From: Puccinia triticina
Lineage: Eukaryota; Basidiomycota; Pucciniomycetes; Pucciniales; Pucciniaceae
Assembly: GCF_026914185.1 (NCBI RefSeq)
Contig: NC_070560.1
Location: forward strand, 4,703,501 to 4,767,500
DNA length: 64,000 bases
Reading direction: 5' to 3'
Positions 1 to 12,443 of this stretch are shown here, in pieces (the stretch's first letter is position 1; each line of letters opens with the position of its first letter). The notes under the pieces are model-generated. The model ran no database searches, had not been told where the DNA came from, and saw only the letters and a list, made by a program, of their open reading frames with translations. The translations under genes and the position numbers were made by a program.

Positions 1-975
1 CCTTTCGCCCAAGTGACCCAGACACCTGCGATATCTGGTACGCATTCGAAAGGCTCTATCTCCCAGTCAGACCCAACAAATCAGCAAGACATAACACATG
101 GAGGCAACGAGATACCAAAGAAAGTTACGAAGGCATGCAATGCACGGTACTTTGGAAGAGATGGACCTACAATGCTTGATCTTGAACGTCGGGTGAATAA
201 AGCCCTTAAACACCAGAGCCCTTCCGCAAAAGAGGAGTTCAAGTTGTTCACAAAAAAGATCGATGAAAAACACAGGGAGCTAAACGATTTGTACAGAAAT
301 TCTAGAAAAAAATCTTCATCGGAGACGGTTACAAGAACTCAAGGTGGTTCGCAAATGTGCGTACGCAAGCTGGCAATTCCAGAGAATCATGGAGAACGTT
401 CTCTTGTCAATATCGACATCCGAATACCTCTCCAATCAAAAAGCCGATTTCACAATTATGATTCGGTCTTCATCAGGGTCGATTCAGTCCTAAAAGCCCT
501 GAATTCATATCACAACTTGGTGCTTCTGAATGGAATGGATATAAACATTTTGCGAAGAGAGGTCTCTAATCATGCAAGGCTACTACAATGGTTTTATGAA
601 CAGTTATTCACCAATACTGCCGATCACCCCCCGCTCATAGCCACAGCTAAAGCTGTACTGGAAGAAAATAGTGCGCAGAGGACCTTCAGTAAGGCCCACA
701 ATACTATATATCACCCCCACCACCCGGAACCTCAAGAGATTAGTGGGGAAAAGATATTCAATGAGGCCCAGAAGCGTTTATATAATTTCTTGATTGACCC
801 AGAGAGAGTAAGCCGGTTGAATGCTGGCTTGGTTGCACTCGATCTTTTGGGCCATTGGTACCGAGCTGAATTCTCAAAACTCTCAGAAGATGCTTTCCCC
901 GCTGCGGATTACAATGAGAAACTTGCTCAGGCAGTTGCTCCATATAAACCCGGACTGCGGAGTTGCCTCAAATGA
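1..975 (+). CDS. Unrecognised protein, 3' part only (5' end outside window)
   Basis: The frame is open from the first base to a TGA at 973-975. No ATG is needed, and the GTG at position 13 is not a credible fungal start, so this is the tail of a gene that begins upstream. About 324 residues are visible. The first 120 are polar and Ser/Lys/Glu-rich, with a short stretch that could form a coiled coil. The last 200 are mostly helical and mixed, with no signal peptide, membrane segment or catalytic motif I recognise. The C-terminal part contains LLGHWYRAEF. It may belong to a rust-specific family, but I cannot name one. Base composition and codon use look like a real gene rather than a transposon remnant. 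Confidence 0.55.
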   Translation, partial: PFAQVTQTPAISGTHSKGSISQSDPTNQQDITHGGNEIPKKVTKACNARYFGRDGPTMLDLERRVNKALKHQSPSAKEEFKLFTKKIDEKHRELNDLYRNSRKKSSSETVTRTQGGSQMCVRKLAIPENHGERSLVNIDIRIPLQSKSRFHNYDSVFIRVDSVLKALNSYHNLVLLNGMDINILRREVSNHARLLQWFYEQLFTNTADHPPLIATAKAVLEENSAQRTFSKAHNTIYHPHHPEPQEISGEKIFNEAQKRLYNFLIDPERVSRLNAGLVALDLLGHWYRAEFSKLSEDAFPAADYNEKLAQAVAPYKPGLRSCLK

Positions 976-1144
976 TCTTCCCACTTTGTGCCTTGGCCTT
1001 TCTGGACCATCACAATTCTTAATTTCCTGTGTAGATTGACTGATTGGTAAATTAGTACACTTTCATTGAAGTAGATTACGTTCCATCCAACCCACAGTCA
1101 TTTTTCAACCCTAACCACACTCAGGAACAATTTTAGAAAGGTTC

Positions 1145-2415
1145 ACTGGAGGAATTCCCGTCAATTCTGGCCGGAGCCTCCCAGATCTCAATTTACACAC
1201 CCAAATTTTGACAAAAAGGGAAATTTTTTCCTAACCCTACATCTCATTAATTTCATGTGCACTGGTTGAGTTTTTGATAGGTGTCTTAATTTAGGATTTA
1301 GAGGGGCATCTAGAGCTCTCTAAATGACAGCGGCCGGGAAGTCATCCCCTGGCAAAATCTTGGTTTTATAGGGGATTTGCTCAAAATACTAGAACACTTT
1401 GCAAGCAACAATGAGAAGTTATGTTAACAGTAACAGTAATGTAGCAAAAATGTAATGGAATTGGTTCAGTTGTCATTATTGAGTGTGCAATGAAGGGGAA
1501 CAAGAGAGTTCATAGACTTGAGACTGTAGAGTTGGAATTTGGAGCCACTTTTTTAAGTCTTATTGTATAGTTAAATTTGTTCAAATTTCTAAGCTTGAAA
1601 GCTTATCATGTGCTGCAACATGTAAAATATGCTTCTGTTTTTGCAGGATAATATATTTTCTGTTGAATGTAAATTTGAACACTCCTATTTTCACAAATAC
1701 CTTCCCATTCTTAAAATCATTCTCCTAATTTCATAATTGTGACATATGCAACAAAATTTTTATTCTCCTCTTGAAGAAGCTTGGATCCCTCTGCATTTTT
1801 ATTCTTTTTTTCATGTACAAATGATAGATAAATCATATAGATATTTTTCAATTTGCATGTGAGGTATAATTTGTTTCAAAGTAACCCACACTTGGCTTTT
1901 TTCTGTCCTGTTTCTAGTGCAACATGGCTCTTGGCCAGCAGTGGTTAAAAGTAAATTCATCCATGCCCTTGGCTTCAGCAGGGCCACAATTGGATAATGG
2001 GGTGAGCTTTGGGCCATGTAGGTGTTAAATCTGAGCTCCCAGTCCAATTAGCTCCACTTCTTCCTAGCTTTCTTCAAGAAGAAATTAAGGTGAAGTGTAG
2101 CCTTAAGAGTTGGGTTTGGACTTGAGTCAACATGATATCATACATTTGTCAAAAGTAAAATCCAAAAGACCAAATTTTGCGGCAAGACATGGGATCTGCT
2201 GGAATATTTTTTGGTATCATGTGAATGTGGCCACAAGATTTAAAACTTTAGAACTCTAATTCCAGAAGACAGGGGAAGACTTCCCGGTGAATCTGCAGGG
2301 GCTACAAAGTCAGATGTGCAGCCTCTGGGACTAGATTTCCCCTAAAAAAATCTGCATTATAGTCTGTAGATCTGGCTCTGTAGGGGGCTACAGAACCAAA
2401 GGGAAGTCCTCCAGT
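1145..2415. mobile_element. Possible non-autonomous TIR element
   Basis: The 976-2812 gap holds no gene I can support. Within it, ACTGGAGGAATTCCC at 1145 is matched in inverted orientation by GGGAAGTCCTCCAGT ending at 2415 (14 of 15 positions). Further GGGAAG / CTTCCC motifs and CCCCTAAA-like stretches recur inside both ends. No convincing target-site duplication is visible, so the boundaries are tentative. Confidence 0.3.
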
Positions 2416-2812
2416 AGCATGCTATCTTTTGTTCCTCTATGATATAGTACCTAAATACCAATGTTTGTAGATGGTTTCAATCTGATTTAAATATGTTTTT
2501 CTGATAAAATGCAAACTTTACCAAACATATTACACAAGTCCCTGAGCACTCGCTTGCCGGGCAGGGGTGCGGGGCTGCCAATTGGGACTTTTACTGAGGC
2601 TCTGTTTAAGCTCGAAACTTGAAGTCAAAAATGCAGGGTACCCGTGATGTCCCCGAGCCCCGAAGCTGCATGTATTTTACCCGCCCTTTGGGCGGCAACA
2701 ACTCCATCCCCCGCCCTCATCACGATCCACAGCAACCGCTTGCTACCTCGAGCCTACAAACCGAACCACCGTCTCATCTTACCCTCTATCTAGCCAATCC
2801 CCCTCAACAGAA

Positions 2813-4324
2813 ATGGCAACCATCGCATTCCCCTCCCGAAACCCTCAGGCTCCGAAGGAAGCAGCCTTCCGACAAGATTTGGTTGGTTCTTTGTTCCCGT
2901 CTCGACCGAACTTCATCCGTCCCCTACTAATCGGCCCTCTGGGAAACTTGGCTCCGTAGAACGTTCGTCTAATCTGCCCTGATTGTAAATGTGCAAGATT
3001 GGTCGAGGAGTTTTCGTCTGGTGATCTTGTCTGTGGTAGCTGTGGTTTAGTCGTTGGTGATGTGGGATACTTTTGCTGCTCTCTTTCCGGTTGAAATCAC
3101 ACCACACCTCGTTACTTACTGCTCCTGTATTTTTCGTTTTTTGTTGCTCAGCGAATCGTCGACACTCGCTCTGAATGTTTGCTACCTACCCATTCCATAG
3201 ATTACATCATCATTCTAACGTTTTCATCAGGATTGTTATGAATCGAATCTCGGTAGCTGACTTGATTTAGCATTTTATCTATTCCAGGGAGAACATTCGC
3301 AGGTGATGAAGGTGACGACCCCTCTCGTGTCGGAGGACCAAGCAACCCACTCTTGAACGGCGTAGAGACCTTCGAAACCGTCATCTCCTTCAAGGATGGC
3401 AACACCGGCGTGGCTCGTGATCTCAATCGTGCTGCCACCCGCGCTGCGGTCAAGAGTGGAGAGAAAAGCATTGCCGCCGCTTTCATTTCGATTCAAGACA
3501 TGTGTGACACCATCAGTCTCCCACGGACTGTGACCGACATTGCGAAGCAACTGTACAGAAGGGCGGATGAAGGTAAACTCCAACCATACTAACCTCCTCC
3601 CGGGCATAACAGTGTTTGTGCGAACCAGGCTTAAGATTCTGCTATCCGTTTCCCGGATACTGAACAGAGAAACTGCTCAGGGGCAAACAAGCCGATGCAG
3701 TCATTGCCGCTTGCATCTTCATCGCATGCCGTCAATCGAAGGTCGGACGATCGTTCAAAGAAGTCGTCGCGCTTACCCGAGTGCCCAAGAAGCAAATTGG
3801 GCAATGTTTCAAGGCTCTTTCCGCTGCGTTCGAGACCTCCGCGGTCGGGGGTGGTGGCGCCTTGAATACAGCCACAGGCGAAAGCAGTGGTGCCGGCGCG
3901 GAAGATCTCACGGCGCGTTTCTGCAGTCACCTAGGGCTTCCGTTCTACGTCCAAAGCGGCGCCAAGAGAATCGCAATCCTACAGCGAGACCTCGGTATAC
4001 TTGCTGGCCGAAGTCCCATCAGTGTCGCAAGCGCTTGTATTTACTTTGCTAGTCATCTCTATGGATGCCCGAAGAGTGCGAAGGATATCGCTGGTGTTGC
4101 TGGCGTCAGCGAAACCACGATCAAAATTGCATACAGGCAAGTTCACCAACTCTTCTCGCATCCATGCCTAGCTACCTCATGATGATTGATGCGAAACTTG
4201 ATCACTCATCGTGCCAATTGCTTGAACGTTATCTAGGCTTTTGCATCCCAAGCACAAGGAGATTTGTGGTATCGAAGCCACTACCAATGAAGCCGCATCA
4301 ATCGATCGATTACCTAAACCTTGA
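2813..4324 (+). CDS. SUA7: Transcription initiation factor TFIIB
   Basis: General RNA polymerase II factor that bridges TBP-bound promoter and polymerase in the nucleus. I read six exons: 2813-2881, 2960-3061, 3152-3176, 3288-3572, 3668-4136 and 4237-4324, giving 345 aa, the usual TFIIB length. Exon 2 encodes the zinc ribbon (CPDC...CGSCGLVVGD). Exons 2-4 join to read GDRIVDTRSEWRTFAGDE, the B-reader/linker signature. Exons 4 and 5 hold the two cyclin folds (VRDLNRAA-type first repeat, GRSPISVASACIYFAS in the second). The last exon gives YRLLHPKHKE and ends LPKP. The start is the first ATG before the ribbon. Intron 1 has a perfect TACTAAT branch site. Exon 3 is only 25 nt, and intron 5 starts with GC rather than GT. 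Identity is secure; splice sites are inferred by frame and family conservation. Confidence 0.95.
4137..4236 (+). other. GC-AG intron in the TFIIB gene
   Basis: The donor is CAG|GCAAGT and the acceptor TCTAG|G. Splicing TACAG to GCTTTTG restores the conserved YRLLHPKHKE. Using the only nearby GT, three bases downstream of the GC donor consensus start, puts the last exon out of frame. Confidence 0.85.
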
Positions 4325-5184
4325 ATCGCAGGCTTGGATTATGTGTGACAACCGTTCGATGGAATCTCCACGCATCCATCAAGTCGCCCCTACTGGGAGG
4401 ACATGTAGACGTTTTCTTTTCTTTTAACACCACTTCGCAGACTTTTGCATTGTTCTAACAATTGTATCTACATAATACTTGGCCGCTTCTTCAACCACCC
4501 AGTGCAATGTCTACCCTACCATTGCCAATATTTTACACTGTATCTTCGACAAGGATGACTAATTATCATGTAGCTTTCTCGTGTACCATCCTCAAGTCTA
4601 AGATGATGGCAGGGTTGAAGCTCAAGATGGTGAGATCCTAATTGTGTGCCAAGGGTCCAAAGTTCAAACTTGGTGATGGACAAGGGGTCACATGATTGCA
4701 GATGCTGTGCAGGTGTCAAAATCTTAATTCACCTCATAGGAGTTTTCTAGATAGATATTTACAAAGCTTTGGAGCCAACTTTGGCCTTGATCAATGACAT
4801 TTTATCAAGTCATGGCATTGGCTATGAGGGTGAAAGATAGGGTCCCCAGAATGATTACAAGAATTGAAAATTTGAAAAATGTGAGAATTGCCTAATTTAT
4901 GACAAATTTCTCAGAACCTTTATTACTGTTCAAAACAAGGGAAGAAAAGTGGATAAGAGAGCATAGTATGGCATGTAACAAGAATGATCAAAAAAGGATC
5001 CTCCTCAAAACCATTGTCAATATTTTTTGGCTGGATGGGTTATCCACCAATTTCAATTGGAACTTAGAGACTGTAGGCCAAATCACCAGCAATTTGACCC
5101 TACTTATTCAATCCCATAAAAATCATTGAAAATTGTTTCTAGATTTTTCATTTTTTAACAGACATAATTTGTGCACTGCAAACT
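4325..5184. other. Gene-free stretch with decayed foldback sequence
   Basis: No gene is supported here. From about 4815 the text (AAGTCATGGCATTGGCTATG, then AGAATGATTACAA) resembles the outer arm of the Tc1-like foldback at 23011-24041 (AAGTCATGAGATCGGCTACA, then AGAATGATTATGAA). It is probably the eroded outer part of the same kind of element. Confidence 0.35.
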
Positions 5185-5384
5185 CCATGCATTGTGCAGT
5201 GCATGAAATTCCAAACCATTTGTGCACTGCAGGTGAAGGAAGCAAATGTTTCAGGTTTTTTAGGAATCAATAGAAGGACCTTTTATTGCAGATGCCTGGG
5301 ATGCCAGTGATAAGAGAGGAAAAGAAATTTCACTGGCATCACAGGAAGGAGTCTTTGAGAGAAGAAGAGAAACACAATATAAAC

Positions 5385-6712
5385 CTGTTACCTATCTAAT
5401 GTTCATATGCTAATGGTGGGACTTAATCCTATGCCACAACAGAAATCAGTTTGGAATTTTCTCTTCTGTTGCTCTCTCCTTCCGCAATGAGTGTTGCACA
5501 AAGAGCGCCACCTGTACGGCAACAAGCTTTGGTGCTTTCCTGATACCCTCTCATGCTTACTCTTTGAATACACTGTGTCTTTGAATACACTGTGACAAAG
5601 TTTGTGCTCTGGAAGGCATCCTCCAAGAACAAGCTGACATTGGTGTTCATTTCATTGAGTGTGACAAGGGTTTTCCGGACCATTACACTACAAGAAAAAG
5701 TCAAGCAAGTGCCACCAGTTGACATGCAGCATACTCTAGTTGAACAAAGCCACTTAAACAGAGGGTCCAGGGTACCAGTGTGGAGTGCTTTCTGTAGGAG
5801 AGGCTTATGAGTTATCTCTCAATTTAAGCAGGAGTAGAAAGTGTCTTCTACACAAAAAGGAAAAAATGATAAAAAAACTTGAATAGACAGAATTGTATAC
5901 TTTGTCCTTGTGAAGACTTTGTGGTGCTCACCAGTCTTGTAGCAGGAAAAATGATTCCTGGAGTAACAAGCCAATGTAGCATAATTTGGAAAACTTGCAC
6001 ATTGTTCATTTTTGAAATCAATATTAAATTTCAATGGTTAGTGATCAAGAAAATCTGAGTAGTCCAAATTTTAGAAGCAGTGATGTAGCATAAGGTACAG
6101 TTGGGACAGACCTTTGGAGATGCTGGGGGAGTAGCTATAAAAAATTAAAAAACCTCCCAGCCAAACAAACTTTCTGCTCCCATGTAAAATCTGTGATAAT
6201 ACACAAGTCCTTCCCTTTGGGTGGGGCAGCTTTGTTCCCAGCCACCAGGGGGGGGGGCTTGTGTCAAGTTAGCAACATACTTCTGTGTAAATTCAATTCT
6301 AGCCTAGCTCTGCTCAAGCAAACAACCGGTTTTTTTAGCTTGGCCAAAGGCAACCTATTACAAAGGTTAATTTCTATCACCAGATTCCTTAACCGGTGGC
6401 ACTTGCTTGACTTTTTCTTGTAGTGTAATGGTCCGGAAAACCCTTGTCACACTCAATGAGATGAACACCAATATCAGCTTGTTCTTGGAGGATGCCTGCC
6501 AGAGCACAAAATTTGTCCCAGTGTATTCAAAGATTAAGCATGAGAGGGTATCAGGAAAGCACTGAAGCTTGTTGCCGTACAGGTGGCACTCTTTATGCAA
6601 CACTCATTGCGGAAGGAGAGAGCAACAGAAGAGAAAATTCCAAACTGATTTCTGTTGTGGCATAGGATTAAGTCCCACCATTAGCATATGAACATTAGAT
6701 AGGTAACAGCAC
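5385..6712. mobile_element. Inverted-repeat (foldback) element, 1.3 kb
   Basis: Arms at about 5385-5724 and 6388-6712 are inverted copies over some 320 bp, beginning TTACCTATCTAATG. They include CACTACAAGAAAAAGTCAAG and its complement, a CACTA-like terminus internal to each arm. The left arm has an extra tandem CTTTGAATACACTGTG (5565-5594). Comparing the empty site in the right outer arm (AAACCTGCACCAGGG, inverted near 12860) shows that this segment was inserted between AAACCT and GCACCAGGG. The 660-bp centre contains no supported gene; the small open frames in the arms are repeats of one another. Confidence 0.7.
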
Positions 6713-7055
6713 CAGGGAAAATGTGATGACAGCTGGTGGCAGGTGACATTGAGTAAAACATGTTAAGACACCTGAGCTACTGCAAAGACTAGCACATCGA
6801 ATTGAATCAATTTGAGTATTCGTATTCGTATTCAATTCGATTCGAATAATGCTGGGTCCTATTTTGGCTCGAATATTAGAGTGAATTCAAATATTTGCTC
6901 ATATTGCCACCCGGGGCCTTTTTGGCCCCGGAGGAGCATACATAGGCCCTCTGCTGATCCCGGGGGCCCCCAGAGACCGCCGGGGCTGCAGATATGACCA
7001 GTGGACCACTGACACTGACTATACCAGTGACTACAACCAGCGACAACCGCCGACC

Positions 7056-9518
7056 ATGGTGACAGCCAACGATCCCCCACCACAAACCAAAACAATTTTG
7101 CAATCTGATCCACTGCCGTCATCCAAAAACCTTCTGAAGAGACGTAAATCGCTTGGTGTCAACCAATCGGAGACGGCAATATTGTTTTTTGGACCTCCTG
7201 ATTCTGAAGGAAAACGGACATGCTTGTTCAAGGAGTGCGGCAATACACTAGTGGCAAACAAAACAAATAAGGCCAATTTCGTCAACCACATAGCTCGTAA
7301 GCATCCTGGAGAATGGAAGCTTGCACTTGAAGCTGCCGAAAATGCCGAAGAAGGCATTGAAACTCCGCAAAGCTCTGGTACCCCCGCCCCGGCCGCTCCC
7401 CAAACGTCTAAAGCTAAAGGACCTCTCCAACAGCTGATGCTCAAGTCTTGACAGGCTAATTTTGAAACCAATCTTATCGACTGGATCATTTCCGACCAAC
7501 TCCCTTACGCGAAAGTCAAAAGTCCCAATTTCATCAAGATGATCCAAGGACTAGACCCGGGGATCTCGATCATGAGTGAACATACAGTATCTCGCCGAAT
7601 AAAGGCCCTGTATGCGGATAGTAAGCCCGTTGTGTTTACCTTCTTGAAAAATGAATCCGACCGATTCTCTTTCACAACCGATATCTGGTCCTCAGCTGGC
7701 GGAACCCCTTATATTTCACTTACTTGTCATTTTATATCGAAAGCTTGGAAATCAACTTCAGCAACAATCGGCTTCAAACCCTTCCAAGAAAAGCACACGG
7801 GCATCAATATCCACGACAAGATCCTTGAGATCTTTGAAGATTTTTTTTGTCATCACGAACTCGGCTCGACTTCCAAAAAGCAAAAATTGATCCACATTGA
7901 TGATTCTTCTGATGAGGAATCCAGCTCATCCAATACCCCCAATGATGATGAAAATAGTAAATCTAAAGAATCTATTGAGAATAACGAAATGGATCTCTCG
8001 TATCTGGGCAAGCGAATACTATCAATCACCCTGGACAACGCTTCAAACAACGACAAATTTATTGAGACCGCCCTCACCACCAAAATGCTGATCTCCCCAG
8101 AAGCTCATATCAGATGTTTTGGACATATCCTCAACCTTGCGGCGAACGAAGTTCTCAATGTCATTGAGAATTCCTTAACAAAACTTCGAGCGTTTGTTTT
8201 ACATGTCCAACATTCCGATCAGGTCTTCAGTGCATTTCAGCAACTCTGTAAGGATAATGATGTTAAACCATCTAGACCGGTCATCAACATTGCCACACGC
8301 TGGAATTCCACCTTCGATATGCTTGATTCCGCTCTTGTTCAACGACCAGCGATCAACGACCTTATCTCTTCATACATGAAATCTAACCGAGCTAGTCAAA
8401 AGGCAAAAAAGAAGAAATCTGGATCAAAGAAGAAAGGGAAAAATAGCTCGGGCACATCTCAGATTATCAATGCGGTGCAGGGGGCAAATGAAAGGAAAAC
8501 TTGTGAGATTGTCAGAAATCCTTGCAGATTTTAGTTGTATTTGTTGTCACTCAGCTCGGTTTTGCATTGCTAACATAAGACATTTTTCATATAACAGGAA
8601 GTGATAACCAATGACGAATGGAATCTATTTGAATGGTTTCACACATTCTTGGAGAAGTTCCAACAGGTGTTGATCGACACCCAAGGCAAATTCTACGCAA
8701 CTCTCACAATCGTTATCCCGTGGTACAAGGCGCTTATGGATCACTGCAACAAAACCATCAACAAGTTCACCAAATCTCGTCGACCATCGAGATCAGTGAT
8801 GATTGAAGCAGCTAATGCTGCTCTCGAGAAACTCCAAGGCTACTACTCGGTCCACACCCACCACTCTGTCCTTGCAGTTGTTTTGGATCCCCGATTCAAG
8901 CTTGCTCTTTTCGAAGAACAATCGATCAACCCCAATGACGAGAGACCCGATATAAATGTTGATACTGAGACCCAGATTCAGTTCTGAGATGAAGCGATGT
9001 CGATTTTACGATTGGCTTTCAAAGATTACTCAACAAAGTATTCATTCAAGAAGAAATCCACCTCTGAATCCGAGTCAGTTTCCAAGAAGGTCAACAATAA
9101 AATCCAGTTCCACCCGTTACAAAAATATAAGAAGATATCCAAGCCAAGTTCAAACAACGAAATCAAGACCTACCTGAAAATGCCCAAGCCAGATTTTGAT
9201 AAAGACATCATTGAATGGTGGAAGGAGAATCAGTATGTACTTCCAACACTTTCAATGATGGCAAAGGACTACCTTGCGATTCCGGCCAGTTCAGCGGCAA
9301 GTGAACGGGTCTTCTCTCAGTCAGGTAATCTAGTTGCGGTAAAAAGATTTAATCTCACAGGTGACTCAGTTGAATCTAACATGTGCATGAGGTCTTGGCT
9401 CCTGGGAAATTTAGTTGATACTAGAGGCCAAGGCGGCTCCGCCGCTGCGGGGATCAAAGTTGTCCCCTCTCATGCAATAAGTTCATGCCATTCAGTGTTC
9501 CAGTATTACACACAATAA
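7056..9518 (+). pseudogene. hAT-family transposase, interrupted by two TGA codons
   Basis: The frame opens at ATG 7056 with a BED-type zinc finger (CLFKEC...HIARKH, residues about 56-85). It continues through a central RNase-H-like region and ends with the hAT dimerisation domain (WWKENQYVLPTLSMMAKDYL, then SSAASERVFS, about 9210-9330). TGA at 7449-7451 and TGA at 8985-8987 break an otherwise single frame; both fit ancestral CGA arginine codons. An intron is likely at about 8475-8597 (GTGCAG donor after codon GCG, ATAACAG acceptor), which joins the frames in phase. The C-terminal end past about 9410 runs into a short repeat (GGCCAAGGCGGCTCCGCCGC) also found near 19 kb. No functional protein is expected unless TGA is read through. 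Confidence 0.85.
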
Positions 9519-10560
9519 TTTTATATTCTACATCAAATGTGTAGTCATTCCATGTAAAAATTTTGGATACCAAAATCCAACAAAGTATTGCTCACAGTAT
9601 TAAATTGCTTACTTCAAAGTCTTACTCACCCCACATTTCCAACTAAGTTGATTTTTCTTTTTGACCAATTTCAAGATAAATTGAAATTTTCAGGTGCAAA
9701 TGCAGGCCAATAATGTTCCAACAGGTCAACTCAAATTGTGGAGTGCTGCCATGGTTGGACAGGTCACAGCCAGCAACAAAGCTTGCAGCCCAATTTCATT
9801 GCACTCAGATTGAAATGCACCTTCTTGTCATCCAGTCCTCATGGTTTGAATTCCAGTGAACCCAAATCTCACACCCAGGGGCTCTATCCATTTCATAAAT
9901 TTTGCACTTCAACATGGTGAGAGCTCAACAGGTTATGTTTTCTTCTACCAAACCATATGTTTATATTACTTGAGGGAATCCTATTTCCTTACTTTGGGTT
10001 AGTTTTCTGTGTGTTATTCAAAAACTTCAAAAACACAGTCAGAGGAAAAGTAAAAAGGAAGTAGGGTAGATAATGGTCAACAAAAAATTGAGATGGAACC
10101 ATTGAGGGTTAATGATTGTGGGAGGGTGGTAGAGTCTGAACTCAATAATCATCAGATACATCCTGTCATGTTTCCTCCTCTTGAGTTCAATAGGAAACCA
10201 GACCAGTCCTCTAACTTATTTTGAGGTTGTTTTGATAGTTATCTTCTTGATTGTAATGAGCCCCATTTGAAAAGTGAAACCAAACCCTGACAAACTGAAA
10301 TTTAATCAGCTATCTTTTTCAAGTCACTGTCTATCCAACTGAATGTAACGTAGAAAGAGAATAATCTGTTCAAGTACAAAAAACGGACGGGCATACATAT
10401 GCATATTTACCATCTCTCTCCTGGCGAATGTCAACCCTTGTGATAAAGTGGAGCTTGGATTCAATACAGGGGACAAATCTAGCCTCGAGAGTCTCTGTAA
10501 GATCTTGTTTTTTAGCATCATGGGTAGATAATATTCTTCAGTTTTTCCAGTGATAAAAAC
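9519..10560. other. Non-coding interior of hAT transposon 1
   Basis: I see no gene, RNA or clear repeat here. The sequence is AT-rich with scattered stops in all frames. Confidence 0.5.
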
Positions 10561-10599
10561 AAGGAAAGTATTGTTGGGTGCTTACCAACGGTAGCGTTG

Positions 10600-11965
10600 C
10601 AGCGGTCTTTGCTGAACGTGACAGCATGAAACTTGATTTTATTATTGACCAAGATGACTTGACTGGACCCTAGTCGTCAGCTTCCCAGGTTGCTGAGAAC
10701 GTCCAGGAAAAGAAAGATAGGGCTGAGGCGAGAGCAAAAGGAAGGGAGGGATGGGCTCTGCATCACACAGTTTTCCAGCGAGTCCAAAAGGAGGGTTTAT
10801 TGGTCAACGGTGCAGAGGCCGAGCGGGACGGCAAGGCGCAGGAAGTTGCCAAAGATGTGCCAGTCGCCCGGGCTTGACTTGCTTGCAAAGGGGAAGCCCG
10901 GCTAAACAACACAGGACCCCAGGCTGAGCGTCGGGCAAGGCAAGATGAGGAGAGGACGTACGCTGTAGCCGCGTTCGCTCCATTCGACCGCGTCCTGGAG
11001 CCGATCCAGAAAGGCCTTGAGCAGCTGGAGCACCTCTATCCCTTCCTCGCGATAGAGCCAGGAGTCGAGGAGGGCCTTCAGGAAGGCGGATCCGACGATG
11101 GCGCGGGTCTGTCTGAGGCCGAGGGGGAGCTCGAGGTGCAGGAGGGGTCGCCGGGAGGGCGGGTGGGGGCGCTGCTTGGCTGGTATTAGGCGCGCGGGAC
11201 GGTCATCGCCGCCTGTCGGATCGGCCGGGGGTTCTGGTTGTTCAGCAGCAGCGTGGTCAAGTTGTTCAGCAGCAGCGTGGTCAGGTACACAAACATCTCC
11301 AGGTCGTCCGGGTTGATCTCTGCCGCGGAGGCCAGTCGCGAGTTGAGCTCATGCAACGAGCGCCCCGTGTGCTGTACCGGCGGGCCTCGCCCGAATGGCA
11401 CGAAGAAGGCCAGCTTGCTGTCCTGCGTCCACAGGTTCAGGAGCGCCCGGACCAGTTCCGTCTTCTGTGTATTATCCTCGCCGGCCATCAATTTGGAGTC
11501 GGAGCACATGAGGATGTGGAACTGGTTGGACTCAATCACAGCACTCGTGAAGACGTGACGTAGGGGGGAGGCAACGGCAGGGTAGAGTTCTTTGAGCTTG
11601 ACGTTCCAGTTGGCCATGTTGGCAGGGTTGTCCTTGTTGGCGGGCGTTCCATCGGGCTTGTTGGTGTTGCTGGAGAGCTGAGCTTGTGGCAGGCCTTGAT
11701 GAAGGCGACCTGTAAGGGCACGAAGCTGTTCCTGGAGAGACACTTCTCAAGCAGGGTGGTGTCAACAAAGTGGCGGTCGAGCTTGCAGAGCGCGGCGAGG
11801 GCCTCGGACATGAGCGGGATCTCGACGACGAAGGGTTGAGGGTTGGGGCATTGTGTCCGTTGGTGAGGCCGCGGTCGTCTCAGTGGGAACGGTGGTGGCG
11901 GGTGGTGTATGGTTGTGGCTGGAGGGGAGGTGGTTGTTGGGTGGTATCTCTGGGAGTATCACAGC
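10600..11965 (-). pseudogene. Fragmented protein-coding remnant of unknown family
   Basis: GC-rich block unlike its surroundings. On the minus strand the frame around 11810-11690 reads LDRHFVDTTLLEKCL and FVPLQVAFIKACHK, then shifts frame near 11690. It resumes as a 150-residue stretch (11680-11186) containing WNVKLKELYP, SNQFHILMCSDSK and FFVPFGRGPP. A further shifted segment at about 11140-10910 reads SAFLKALLDSW and DAVEWSERGY. A 24-bp tandem duplication (two copies of LTTLLLNN, about 11240-11287) lies in the middle segment. At least two frameshifts make it non-functional. I do not recognise the family. A noncoding terminal unit lies head-to-head with it at 11960-12443, and the same arrangement recurs at 16.1-18.0 kb. 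Confidence 0.5.
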
Positions 11966-12443
11966 AGATTGGATTGACTATAAAGTCGGGTCGGATTGGA
12001 GGTGTTATTTCCTCAGGCGACTCGAAGGCTGTAATTCCAGCTGGAGAGTCGTCTCACCCCCGTCCGCTGTTGCATTTGCGCAGTTTGGCGGGGGATATTC
12101 GTGGGCCCCCCTTGTGCTTTAGGGCTGGGGGCCTTCCTCCCAACACTTTTTAACCCTGCTAGACAGGGATGGGTGTTGGGCCACGGTGCGTCAGCTTGCT
12201 GCGCTAGGTGGCTGGGTGCAGGTTTTTTTGCCACATGTTGTGCATATTTTTTTTTGTATTTGAGCAGCATGTGCCGCTTTCTCTTGTAATTAGTCTGTTT
12301 GTGGGTGTATGCGGTCTTTTGGCTCCCTGTTTTGTAAGAGGGAAAACCTTTGACCTTGTTTTTGTATTTTGGCAAATTGTAGGGGAAACCCTTGAATTTT
12401 TTTTCTACAAACCTGAGACTTTAATATACTTGGATTGCTTATA
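11960..12443 (+). repeat. Dispersed terminal repeat, copy 1
   Basis: Contains TATAAAGTCGGG at about 11980, GTCCGCTGTTGCATTTGCGC, TTTTTAACCCTGCTAGACAG and, at the end, GGGGAAACCCTTGAATTTT followed by CTTTAATATACTTGG. An inverted copy lies at 16140-16570; partial copies of the end lie at 18690-18835 and about 21830-21960. The TATA box and the A/T-rich tail suggest an LTR-like promoter/terminator unit, but no TG...CA ends were found. Confidence 0.6.

Noticed and set aside
13..15. GTG as a start codon for the first protein
   Set aside because: The frame stays open to base 1 and GTG starts are not expected in nuclear fungal genes; the gene is simply truncated by the window.
5689..6424. Independent CACTA element inside the 5385-6712 foldback
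   Set aside because: CACTAC...GTAGTG ends are present, but the flanking bases are TTA and TAA, part of the inverted arms rather than a direct duplication, so it was kept as part of the foldback.
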